The translations under genes and the position numbers were made by a program. From Marivirga harenae (GTDB taxonomy: Bacteria > Bacteroidota > Bacteroidia > Cytophagales > Cyclobacteriaceae): 64,000 nucleotides of DNA. Where the stretch lies: the NCBI RefSeq assembly GCF_030534335.1, contig NZ_CP130565.1, positions 317,501 through 381,500 on the forward strand, in the 5' to 3' direction. Of this stretch, positions 27,697-36,159 are shown piece by piece (position 1 is the first letter of the stretch; every line of letters starts with the position of its first letter). The notes beneath the pieces are model-generated. The model was not told where the DNA came from and did not search any database. It saw nothing but the letters and a program-made list of their open reading frames with translations.

Positions 27697-29832
27697 CTAC
27701 ATTTCCTCATCCATAGGAACCACCCCCATATTATACCAGGCAAAAGAATACTTATCCGCTATATCATCTATAATTTTATCCGTTGGTTTTCCAGCTCCAT
27801 GTCCGGCATTGGTTTCAATTCTAATTAAAACAGGACTTTCACCGGCATGTTTTTCCTGCAATTCCGCAGCAAATTTGAATGAATGAGCCGGCACTACCCT
27901 ATCGTCATGATCGGCTGTGGTAACCATAGTAGCTGGATATTTCACGCCTGCTTTCACATTGTGAACCGGAGAGTAGCCTTTCAAGTACTCAAACATTTCT
28001 TTGCTATCTTCTGAGGTTCCATAGTCATAAGCCCAGCCTGCGCCTGCCGTAAAAGTGTGATATCTTAACATATCCATTACCCCTACAGCCGGGAAGGCTA
28101 CTTGCATTAAATCAGGACGCTGGGTTATAGTAGCCCCTACTAGTAAACCACCATTAGAACCACCGGAAATGGCCAGTTTATCAGAACTAGTATAGCCTTC
28201 GGCAATAAGATACTCAGCAGCTGCAATGAAATCGTCAAACACATTTTGCTTTTGCATTTTAGTACCGGCTTTGTGCCATTCTTCTCCATATTCTCCACCG
28301 CCTCTTAAGTTGGGCTGTGCGTAAATTCCGCCTTCTTCCAACCATACCAATCGGGCAACACTAAAACTTGGACGCAAACTCACATTGAATCCCCCATAAG
28401 CATAAAGCTCCGTTGGATTTTTACCATTTTTCTCCATTCCTTTTTTGTAGGTAATGAACATTGGGATTTTAGTGCCGTCCTTGCTTTCGTAAAATACTTG
28501 CTCGGTTTCGTAATCTTCTGGATTGAAATCTATTTCTGGTTTCCAATACAATTCAGAAGTTCCTTTTTCAATATCATATTCAAAAATGGCTGAAGGATAA
28601 GTGAAGGATGTAAAGCTGTAATATAGTTTTTCATCTTCCTTTTCAGCGCCAAAACCACCGGCAGAACCAAGGCCCGGTAATTCTACCTGACGAACTTTAT
28701 TGCCTTCATAATCAAATTGATGGATTTCGGTCTTTACATCTACCATATAATTGGCAAAAATGTAACCACCTGCAGTGCTGACGTTCAATACATTTTCCGT
28801 TTCCGGGATGACATCTTTATAATTTTCGGTAGAAGGATCATTGGCATCCACCTCAACCAATCTTTTGTTGGGTGCATTCAAATTGGTTTCAATCAGTAAT
28901 CTATCACCATCATTATCCAAAACTGAGTGTTCGCTCTCAAAACCTTCGGCAATCGGAACAATTGGATTACTCCAGTCTGATAAATCCTTCACGTATAATT
29001 CATTTCCGCTTGTACTCACAGAGGCAGAAATAAAGAGGAATTTTTCATCATCACTTACATATCCGCCAATGTAGCGTCTTGGGGTTTCGCTTCCGCCAAA
29101 TATCAATTCATCTTCAGATTGAGGTGTGTTGAGTTTGTGATAATATAGTTTATGTTCCTGAGTTTTAGCTGAAAGCTCACTTCCTTCTGGTTTGTCATAA
29201 CTGCTGTAGAAAAAACCTTCATTTCCTTTCCATGAAACACCACTAAATTTCACATTGCGAATAGTATCTTCCACAATGGATTTATCTTCCGCATTCATGA
29301 CGATCACTTTTCTCCAATCAGAACCGCCTTCAGAAATGGAATAAGCCAAAAGGCTTCCATCTTTGGTAAAAAAAGTGCCTGCCAATGAAGTGGTAGCATC
29401 CTCAGAAAAGGTATTGGGATCAAGGAATACGCTTTCCGCACCATCTAAGCCTTTTTTTCGGTAAACTACCCATTGATTTTGCAAACCATCATTTTTGTAA
29501 GTGTAATAATAATCACCATGCTTTCTTGGGGCACTTTCCTTGGCATAATTCCAAAGTTCAGTTAAGCGCTCTTCAATTTTATCACGGAATGGAATATTAT
29601 TCAAATAGCCGAAAGTGACTTCATTTTGTGCCTTTACCCATTCTGCTGTTTGCTCAGAGCGATCGTCCTCCAGCCAACGGTAAGGATCAGGCACATCTGT
29701 ACCAAAATAAGTATCCACAGTATCTACTTTAGCTGTTTCAGGATAATCTTTTATCTCCATTTTCTGATTTTTTTCACCACTATTGCATGCAAAGAATGCC
29801 AAAGCAAGTGGAAAAGCCCATATTTTGTTCAT
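27697..29832 (-). CDS. Prolyl oligopeptidase family serine peptidase (S9), lipoprotein
   Basis: A 711-residue enzyme with a lipoprotein signal (ALAFFACNSGEKN, Cys about residue 16), so it is anchored in the envelope. A seven-bladed beta-propeller precedes the alpha/beta-hydrolase domain. Catalytic residues are the Ser in AISGGSNGG, the Asp in TADHDDRVVP and the His in NAGHGAGKP, in the standard order. It cleaves proline-containing short peptides after Pro. Length fits classic prolyl endopeptidases. It is transcribed alone and adds to the peptide-scavenging theme of the window. Confidence 0.93.
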   Translation of the reverse strand: MNKIWAFPLALAFFACNSGEKNQKMEIKDYPETAKVDTVDTYFGTDVPDPYRWLEDDRSEQTAEWVKAQNEVTFGYLNNIPFRDKIEERLTELWNYAKESAPRKHGDYYYTYKNDGLQNQWVVYRKKGLDGAESVFLDPNTFSEDATTSLAGTFFTKDGSLLAYSISEGGSDWRKVIVMNAEDKSIVEDTIRNVKFSGVSWKGNEGFFYSSYDKPEGSELSAKTQEHKLYYHKLNTPQSEDELIFGGSETPRRYIGGYVSDDEKFLFISASVSTSGNELYVKDLSDWSNPIVPIAEGFESEHSVLDNDGDRLLIETNLNAPNKRLVEVDANDPSTENYKDVIPETENVLNVSTAGGYIFANYMVDVKTEIHQFDYEGNKVRQVELPGLGSAGGFGAEKEDEKLYYSFTSFTYPSAIFEYDIEKGTSELYWKPEIDFNPEDYETEQVFYESKDGTKIPMFITYKKGMEKNGKNPTELYAYGGFNVSLRPSFSVARLVWLEEGGIYAQPNLRGGGEYGEEWHKAGTKMQKQNVFDDFIAAAEYLIAEGYTSSDKLAISGGSNGGLLVGATITQRPDLMQVAFPAVGVMDMLRYHTFTAGAGWAYDYGTSEDSKEMFEYLKGYSPVHNVKAGVKYPATMVTTADHDDRVVPAHSFKFAAELQEKHAGESPVLIRIETNAGHGAGKPTDKIIDDIADKYSFAWYNMGVVPMDEEM

Positions 29833-30243
29833 AGTTATAGCATTAAAATTTCACCTAAAATAAGGGCTTTTGTGGAGAAAAGCATGTGATTTATAAAAAC
29901 GGTGGATGTTGGGGATGGTGGGTTAAAATAGGAAGGTCCTTTTTATAGACAAAGCAGGCCTAATATGTAAGAATAAAAATCATGAATTGTAATTTTAATC
30001 TGGTATTTAAGAAAAGTAAGAGTCCATCATTTGAGTTTAGCTTAAATTTTAAAAGAAAAATTTTTAAAATTACTCGATATCTCTACTCCAAAAAAGGAAT
30101 TTTACCTAGTCAGTATTTTAGTAGATACATATTGAGGCTATTCATTGTACGAAGGTCACTCAAAGCACTTTTAACTCCATAGAAATCAAACAAGCTCATT
30201 TTTCAAACCCGAAGCACCTTAATTCATTTAGCATGAATGTTAA
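29833..30243. other. Intergenic region before the duplicated cassette
   Basis: These 411 bases contain one 66-codon frame (29982-30182, plus strand) with a Lys/Phe/Ile-rich composition typical of untranslated AT-rich DNA, so I do not call it a gene. From about 30165 onward the sequence resembles 33673-33760, marking the outer edge of the tandem duplication. Confidence 0.5.
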
Positions 30244-30273
30244 ATAGACGCCAGCTTTGGAACTGGCGCTCTA
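30244..30273 (-). terminator. Hairpin after the first cassette copy
   Basis: CGCCAG and CTGGCG pair around the loop CTTTGGAA, extended by outer ATAG/CTAT arms. It lies 19 bases past the stop of the lipoprotein gene. A close copy ends the second cassette at 33761. It has no strong T-tract, so it may be an intergenic repeat or weak terminator. Confidence 0.5.
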
Positions 30274-30291
30274 TATTCTTACACAATGAAT

Positions 30292-31296
30292 TTAATACGA
30301 TTCTATTTTTTTGAACAACCAGCTTTGCTCGTGATTCGTGCCCTGATCCCAAGTTAATCTTAATTCATCATCAATGACTTCTGCCGAAGGGGCAATGATC
30401 CCAATAGATCCATAATCGTATTGAACATTTCTATTAGGATCTATTAAATCAATATACGAAAAATCAACAGTACCCAACTCTCCCTTATTACCTGCATGCG
30501 ACCATTTCCCTGTATAGGCAAAATTCTCTTCAAAGTCTTTATACTTTTCCACACAAGCTTCTTGTGAGGCAGCGGAATCAACAATCTGATATTTCTTTTT
30601 GAAAGAGTTACGATAATCACCATTTTCCGAAAATTCTAGGAAGTAGTCATCGAAAGGAATTTGATATGATGTTTCTAAACTATTTCCGTCCTGACAGTCT
30701 ATTGATACATCTACCCATTCACCTAGATCATTAATTGGAATCTCCTCATCAATATTAAAAAATACTTTGTCTAACTTCCATTTCCCGGTAATAGAGTTCG
30801 TACCTCCCCAATCTCTTACTTCAACACATATTTCTTTTTTTTGACTTACACCCTGATTGCTGTAAACTGCCAAATCAAAGCAAAAAGACCCCTTAGTTAC
30901 TACCTCTTCAAAAACACCATCAATAATAACGTGCAATTGATTATCTACAGCTAAGTTGAAATGATTATCTACTTTATTTCCGTCTAAATCTTTTAACTGA
31001 ATAAGAATCCCATTGACGGACTCAAAGGCGAAATTTAATTCTACTCTAAATCCAGTGTTTAAAAAACCGCTAATGGATTCACTAATCTCAAAATCAAAAT
31101 TCTCAGTCGATGGAGGAATGTCTCCATTATTTATTTCAGCGTTTTTAATAAAAATTCCGGACTCAATATCAACTAAATTTATGGCTGGACCATTATCTTG
31201 CACTGGTCCTTCCCCTATCCTCTCCTCCTGGCATGAAATCAACATGAAAAGAAAACAAAACATTGCAATTGTGAATAAAGTATACTTAGCACTCAT
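30292..31296 (-). CDS. Lipoprotein with lipocalin-like C-terminal domain, cassette copy A
   Basis: A 334-residue protein with a lipoprotein signal (FLFMLISCQEERIGEG). The first half contains GFLNTGFRVELNF and IQLKDLDGNKVDNHFNLAVD, and the second half starts SITGKWKLDKVFF and ends in TGKWSHAGNKGELGTVDFSY, resembling the Bacteroidota lipocalin-like pattern GxWxL. It is a diverged paralogue of the 307-residue protein at 33815-34738, to which it has an extra Cys-containing stretch near residues 205-225 and 250-262. It is the last gene of its cassette. Function is unknown; surface display is likely from the signal. Confidence 0.7.
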   Translation of the reverse strand: MSAKYTLFTIAMFCFLFMLISCQEERIGEGPVQDNGPAINLVDIESGIFIKNAEINNGDIPPSTENFDFEISESISGFLNTGFRVELNFAFESVNGILIQLKDLDGNKVDNHFNLAVDNQLHVIIDGVFEEVVTKGSFCFDLAVYSNQGVSQKKEICVEVRDWGGTNSITGKWKLDKVFFNIDEEIPINDLGEWVDVSIDCQDGNSLETSYQIPFDDYFLEFSENGDYRNSFKKKYQIVDSAASQEACVEKYKDFEENFAYTGKWSHAGNKGELGTVDFSYIDLIDPNRNVQYDYGSIGIIAPSAEVIDDELRLTWDQGTNHEQSWLFKKIESY

Positions 31297-31331
31297 TTTC
31301 TATTATTTAGGTTATAAACTTATTAGAATAA

Positions 31332-31531
31332 AAGTAAATCAAGTTTCATGCCAAAGACAATAATGATCATCTGCAACGAGCGGTTTATTGCGACATTATC
31401 AAGGTTTAATTATAAAAGTGAAAAATTGATCTAGTAAAATGCCTAGGGAAAATATTTTACTTACAACGGATCGAAGATTTAAGTGTAATTCAAAATCCAG
31501 TAATCTCACACTTCACAATCGCCAGATTATC
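31332..31531. repeat. 200-bp direct repeat, copy A (perfectly identical to 34774-34973)
   Basis: Base-by-base reading shows 200 identical bases at an offset of 3442. The block covers the leader of the lipoprotein gene, the spacer and the last 14 codons or so of the propeller gene. It contains an 8-base inverted repeat, AGTAAAAT (31433) and ATTTTACT (31454). Genes on both sides of it have diverged, so the block was either copied recently or is under constraint. Confidence 0.95.
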
Positions 31532-32686
31532 TCCATCTTTAAAATTTTCAATTTTTGATAGTAGTCTTTGGTTCAGCTCACTTTTTGATGAATTTGTAAC
31601 TAGCGTTTTCCCAAAGTTTTCATTTTGTGCTTCTAAGCTTACAATAAAATAAATATCGTTACCATCCATGGCTACCGGTCTATATTGGTAGCCGATTTTT
31701 TCATCGGTTTTCAAACCGAAAACATCATTACTGATCTTATCAAAAACAGTTGATTCCCCTGTTTTAGTGTTGGTATAGAAATGAAAATTTTGCTCATTCT
31801 TCCTAACTGAAGCAAATAGTAGATTTTCTTCTAATAGAAAATTTCCTAGACCGTAGGCATATCCACTTTTGGCCATATCTTGGCTAAATTCTCTAACATC
31901 CTGATAAGAATTTTCAAACAATTCGGCCGGAATGTTATCTTGACCAAAATCAAGATATAAAGAATCTTTAACCGCATCTTCACCCAATTCATAAACGTAC
32001 TGATTGTAAACCTGATAGAAACTGGATGGATTCTTGGAGAAATTTCTCGGCTCTATAAAAAGCATAAATCCTGCCTTTTGCTCATCAAAAGGAATATAGC
32101 TGGACTTTACCTTTCCTTCATTTTTATTCCAAATTTGCATTTGATAACCTGACTTTCCAGCATAGAAATTGCCACCGAAAAGGAAATAGTGCTCTCCATC
32201 TATACTAAGAAGGCTTGTCACTTGTTGTAATTTTTCATTTTGATATACAGAAAGTAACTCACCTTCCATATTATAGGTTAAAATTTTTCGTGACTGTCCA
32301 TCGAGCAGCTCAATCTGCCCTTTCTTATTAATGAAAAAATTATTTAGCTTTTGATATTGATTGGACCCTTCTCCTTTAGCCGATATAATAAACTCTTTAG
32401 CTGTAAGCGTATTTTTAATGACAAGATAATCTAATCCCCAACCACAATGAAGCACTACATAATCATTATGAGTGGAAACTTTCATTAAATTATCCACCAC
32501 CAAACTATCAGAAAAATAAATGACATCTTTCAACTTAAAATGATCGCTTACTTTTAAGGTTTGGGCTTTGTCTAAGTTGATTTTGATTGTTTCATCTTGT
32601 GATTTTTCTTTACTCTCATTGTTTGTACAAGAAATAAGAAATACACTAAAAATTGATAAAATAATAATACTACTCGCTAATTTCAT
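31490..32686 (-). CDS. 6-bladed beta-propeller lipoprotein, cassette copy A
   Basis: A 398-residue lipoprotein (signal SVFLISCTNNESK). The segments ISAKGEGSNQYQKLNNFFIN and IELLDGQSRKILTYNMEGEL are the pattern of the Bacteroidota 6-bladed beta-propeller family, in which a blade reads GeGPgqf...i.v.D....kI..Y...G. The second half (NKNEGKVKSSYIPFDEQKAG; FDKISNDVFGLKTDEKIG) is almost identical to its paralogue at 34932-36128, while the first half is diverged. It follows the DUF1028 pseudogene on the transcript. It probably acts as a surface-exposed binding protein; no ligand is known. Confidence 0.75.
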   Translation of the reverse strand: MKLASSIIILSIFSVFLISCTNNESKEKSQDETIKINLDKAQTLKVSDHFKLKDVIYFSDSLVVDNLMKVSTHNDYVVLHCGWGLDYLVIKNTLTAKEFIISAKGEGSNQYQKLNNFFINKKGQIELLDGQSRKILTYNMEGELLSVYQNEKLQQVTSLLSIDGEHYFLFGGNFYAGKSGYQMQIWNKNEGKVKSSYIPFDEQKAGFMLFIEPRNFSKNPSSFYQVYNQYVYELGEDAVKDSLYLDFGQDNIPAELFENSYQDVREFSQDMAKSGYAYGLGNFLLEENLLFASVRKNEQNFHFYTNTKTGESTVFDKISNDVFGLKTDEKIGYQYRPVAMDGNDIYFIVSLEAQNENFGKTLVTNSSKSELNQRLLSKIENFKDGDNLAIVKCEITGF

Positions 32687-32716
32687 AAAGAGATTTAATT
32701 TGGGTTGAATATAATT

Positions 32717-33672
32717 TTATTTCAATAATTTTTTTAATTCTTGCTCCTCCACTTCCAACAAGCCAACCTTGGGTAATCTTTTCGTCAAATCTCGCCAATT
32801 CGCGTCTTGCTTATAAATCTTTTGAAGCATTTTTACTGCCTGATCTGTTTTGCCGTCATTTGCTAAGGTGATAGCGGTCCAATATTATATTTCAAGGTTT
32901 TCCGGGAACTTTTTCCATGGCCGCATTATATTGGTTCATTGCTTCTTGCATTTTACCCTTTTCCACAAAATAATCGCCTTGGTTCATGTGCTCATAGGCT
33001 CTATAAACTTTCACCAATCTGTTTAATTCCAGACCTGGATTTTGATGATCATCTACTCTTAAATCCAATACTCTATCATTCCAAGGTTCATTTGAAGCTT
33101 CTGCTTTTACCACCAAAAGTGCAGCAGATTGCTTTCCTCTGATATCTCCGCCCTGAGCTTGTGCGGCATCCAATACTTTGACCATACGCTCTGCCAAAGC
33201 CAAATCACTGTGTTTTTTCCAAGCTACTTCCATGGCAGGAACCACGGTTTCGTTCAGCATCATATTGGCTTGTACTGAAAAGTTATCGCCATTGGCATGA
33301 CCTGCTTCGTCTATACATTTCGCTCCTGTATGTGTGGCTACTCTTCCTTTGACATCTAAAATTGCGACTTGTCTGAAAGCTTTTCCATCGTCATTGTTCA
33401 ACAAACTGTCCATTGCTTCTTGAGGACTTAATCCTGCTTTGAGCATGGCCAAGCCTCTTAAGCCAAATGATTTATTGGTGAAAGATTGTGTGGCCACAAC
33501 CCCCACACCGGCTTCTCCCCAGGAAACAGCTGTTCCAACGCTGAACCAATGGCTCTGTACGGCTACTGCCATTTCACCAGTTTTAGCGTCTCTTGCTACT
33601 ATGGAATAGGTATGGGCAAGAGGATCGTTTGGTCTATTAAGTTGAGCTAATGAATTGAAACTGAAAAAAGCA
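32717..33672 (-). pseudogene. DUF1028 protein gene, truncated and frameshifted, cassette copy A
   Basis: It aligns with the intact gene at 36160-37143. Three lesions are visible. First, the start codon and first ten or so codons are gone: matching begins inside the signal peptide at AFFSFNSLAQ and stops at 33672. Second, one extra A in the run near 32914 shifts the frame and gives an early stop at 32892. Third, even in the restored frame a Gln codon has become TAA shortly after. The remaining frame (32892-33572) could still give a 226-residue fragment if it started at an internal Met, but it would lack the N-terminus and any signal peptide. Confidence 0.88.
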
Positions 33673-33760
33673 GAACTGCATCCTTAATAATGCGATAGCA
33701 ACCAAAGTCACTTGTTTTTCAAAGCAGAACGCTTTTAATTGATTTAGACACTTACATTAA

Positions 33761-33789
33761 ATGGACACCAGCTTTGGAACTGGCGCCAT
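33761..33789 (-). terminator. Hairpin after the second cassette copy
   Basis: The sequence ACCAGCTTTGGAACTGGCGC is shared with the 30244-30273 element, with ATGG/CCAT outer arms that pair with a bulge. It lies 26 bases past the stop of the 307-residue lipoprotein. As in copy A there is no strong T-tract. Confidence 0.5.
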
Positions 33790-33814
33790 ATTTTCTTTAA
33801 TACTTTAGCTGATA

Positions 33815-34738
33815 CTATTCTATTCTTTTGAAAACAAAGCTTGTCTCATAATTCGTGTCAAAGTTCCTAACTAACCTTAATTCATCATCAAAAACTCGAA
33901 CTGAAGAAATGGTAAAAATAGATCCATAATCGTATTGAATACTACTTTCAGGATTTATTAAATCAATAAAAGAAAAATCAATAGTACCCAACTCTCCTTC
34001 TTTAGCTGCAAACGACCATTTACCCTTGTAGTAATAATTCTCCTCAGAGTCTGAATCTACGATCTGATAATCTTTTTTGAAGTAACGCAGATAATCTCCA
34101 TTTTCCGAAAATTCAAAAAAATAATCAACCCAATCAATTGGAATCTGCTGATCATTGTGATCAAATGCTTTGTCAAATTTCCATATACCAATAATAGATG
34201 ACGTACCTCCCCATTCTCTCACATCAACACGTATTTCTTTTTTTTGACTTACACCCTGACTGCTGTAAACTGCTATATCAAAACTAAAAGACCCCATCCT
34301 AACTACCTCATCAAAAACACCAAAAAATCTACTGCTGCCTTGATCATTTACAGCTAGGTCGAAATGATTATCTACTTTATTTCCATCTAAATCTTTAAAT
34401 TGAATATAATATCCATTAATGGACTCAATTGAAGACACATCTCCTCTAAAGCCAGTATTTAAAAAACCACCTATAAAGCTAGTACTTGAAAAATCGGGTT
34501 TATGTGCAGATCCAATAACGGTAAAATTGAAATTCTTAGTCGCATTAGGAATATTTCCTTCATTTACTTCAGCGTTTTTAATAAATACTCCGGATTTAAT
34601 AACATCTAGACTGATAGAGTTTTCGGTTACAACTTGATTATTGACTGGTTCTTTCTCTATCTTCTCCTCTTTGCAAGAAAGCAGGATAGCAAGACAAAAA
34701 CAAACCGACAGGGTATATAAAGTGAACTTAACTCTCAT
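33815..34738 (-). CDS. Lipoprotein with lipocalin-like C-terminal domain, cassette copy B
   Basis: A 307-residue paralogue of the protein at 30292-31296, with the lipoprotein signal FCLAILLSCKEEKIEKE. Conserved landmarks are GFLNTGFRGDV, QFKDLDGNKVDNHFDLAVND, SSQGVSQKKEIRVDVREWGG and KWSFAAKEGELGTIDFSFID. It is shorter by 27 residues, mostly in the middle of the C-terminal domain. Much lower similarity than between the flanking genes suggests relaxed or diversifying selection on this member. It is the last gene of the upstream, apparently intact cassette. Function unknown. Confidence 0.7.
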   Translation of the reverse strand: MRVKFTLYTLSVCFCLAILLSCKEEKIEKEPVNNQVVTENSISLDVIKSGVFIKNAEVNEGNIPNATKNFNFTVIGSAHKPDFSSTSFIGGFLNTGFRGDVSSIESINGYYIQFKDLDGNKVDNHFDLAVNDQGSSRFFGVFDEVVRMGSFSFDIAVYSSQGVSQKKEIRVDVREWGGTSSIIGIWKFDKAFDHNDQQIPIDWVDYFFEFSENGDYLRYFKKDYQIVDSDSEENYYYKGKWSFAAKEGELGTIDFSFIDLINPESSIQYDYGSIFTISSVRVFDDELRLVRNFDTNYETSFVFKRIE

Positions 34739-34773
34739 TTCTTTTTATTTAGGTTATAAGCTTTTTACAATAT

Positions 34774-34973
34774 AAGTAAATCAAGTTTCATGCCAAAGAC
34801 AATAATGATCATCTGCAACGAGCGGTTTATTGCGACATTATCAAGGTTTAATTATAAAAGTGAAAAATTGATCTAGTAAAATGCCTAGGGAAAATATTTT
34901 ACTTACAACGGATCGAAGATTTAAGTGTAATTCAAAATCCAGTAATCTCACACTTCACAATCGCCAGATTATC
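34774..34973. repeat. 200-bp direct repeat, copy B (perfectly identical to 31332-31531)
   Basis: Second copy of the 200-base block, again spanning the end of the propeller gene, the spacer and the lipoprotein leader. The 8-base inverted repeat is at 34875 and 34896. Confidence 0.95.
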
Positions 34974-36128
34974 CCCCTCTTCAAAGTTTTGAATTCTGGA
35001 TAGCAGTCTTTGGTTAAGATCACTTTTTGATGCGTTGCTCATTAACTCTTCATCTAAGTGTTCATTTTGCGCTTCCATACTGACGAGAAAATAAATATGA
35101 TCACCATCCATGGCAACCGGTCTATATTGGTAGCCGATTTTTTCATCGGTTTTCAAACCGAAAACATCATTACTGATCTTATCAAAAACAGTTGATTCCC
35201 CTGTTTTAGTGTTGGTATAGAAATGAAAATTTTGCTCATTCTTCCTAACTGAAGCAAATAGTAGATTCTCTTCTAATAGAAAATTTCCTAGACCGTAGGC
35301 ATATCCACTTTTGGCCATAGCCTGGCTAAATTCTCTAACATCCTGATATGAATTTTCAAACAATTCGGCCGGAATATTATGTTGACCAAAATCAAGATAT
35401 AAAGAATCTTCTACCGCATCTTCACTCAATTCATAAACATGCTGATTGTAAACCTGATAGAAACTAGCTGGATTTTTGGAGAAATTTCTAGGCTCCATAA
35501 AGAGCATGAAACCCGCTTTTTGCTCATCAAAAGGAATATAGCTGGACTTTACCTTTCCTTCATTTTTATTCCAAATTTGCATTTGATAACCTGACTTTCC
35601 AGCATAGAAATTCCCCCCGTAAATGAAATAATCCTCACCATTTAGGCTTAAGAAACTGCCGGCATTTTGCAGTTTTTCATTTTGATATACTGACAGCAAT
35701 TCACCTTTTAAATTATAGGTTAAGATTTTTCCTGCTTGTCCGTCTAGTAACTCAATCTGCCCTTTATGATTAATGAAGAAATCACTTAGCTTTTGATATT
35801 GATTGGGACCTTCCCCTTTTGCTGATATCGCTACCTCCGCTCCCGTTTTCATGTCCTTTATGAGGAGGTAATCTAAACCCCAACCGCAATGCAAGACCAA
35901 TTTGTCGTTAACTACACTTGATTTTATTAGATGATCAACCACCAAACTATCAGAAAAATAAATGACATCTTTCAACTTAAAATGATCGCTTACTTTTAAG
36001 GTTTGGGCTTTGTCTAAATTGATCTTTATTGAGCGGCTGTCTAATTCTTCTGTTTTCTCGCTTTCTGCACAAGAAAAAACCAAAAGACTTAAAAAAGACC
36101 ATAGTACAATGCTACTTATTAATTTCAT
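34932..36128 (-). CDS. 6-bladed beta-propeller lipoprotein, cassette copy B
   Basis: A 398-residue lipoprotein (signal LLVFSCAESEKT), of the same length as its copy at 31490-32686. It shows the family pattern ISAKGEGPNQYQKLSDFFIN and IELLDGQAGKILTYNLKGEL, closer to the consensus (GEGPNQ) than copy A (GEGSNQ). Long stretches of DNA are identical between copies while others differ, a mosaic. It is 31 bases downstream of the DUF1028 gene. It is likely a surface lipoprotein; a role with the exported hydrolases of the same transcript is inference. Confidence 0.77.
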   Translation of the reverse strand: MKLISSIVLWSFLSLLVFSCAESEKTEELDSRSIKINLDKAQTLKVSDHFKLKDVIYFSDSLVVDHLIKSSVVNDKLVLHCGWGLDYLLIKDMKTGAEVAISAKGEGPNQYQKLSDFFINHKGQIELLDGQAGKILTYNLKGELLSVYQNEKLQNAGSFLSLNGEDYFIYGGNFYAGKSGYQMQIWNKNEGKVKSSYIPFDEQKAGFMLFMEPRNFSKNPASFYQVYNQHVYELSEDAVEDSLYLDFGQHNIPAELFENSYQDVREFSQAMAKSGYAYGLGNFLLEENLLFASVRKNEQNFHFYTNTKTGESTVFDKISNDVFGLKTDEKIGYQYRPVAMDGDHIYFLVSMEAQNEHLDEELMSNASKSDLNQRLLSRIQNFEEGDNLAIVKCEITGF

Positions 36129-36159
36129 AAAGGGCAGTTTATTTTGGTTGAAAACACTT

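Noticed and set aside
29982-30182. 66-codon plus-strand frame MNCNFNLVFKKSKSPSF...
   Set aside because: Composition is Lys/Phe/Ile/Ser-rich as expected from AT-rich noncoding DNA, there is no promoter or partner gene, and part of it overlaps the edge of the tandem duplication.
31622-31900. Repeated DNA inside the propeller genes as a mobile element
   Set aside because: The identity is in frame, colinear with the duplication, and lacks terminal repeats or target-site duplications.
32892-33572. 226-residue frame as an intact DUF1028 gene
   Set aside because: It begins at an internal Met (of GEMAVAVQ) and ends at a frameshift; comparison with the intact copy shows both ends are missing.
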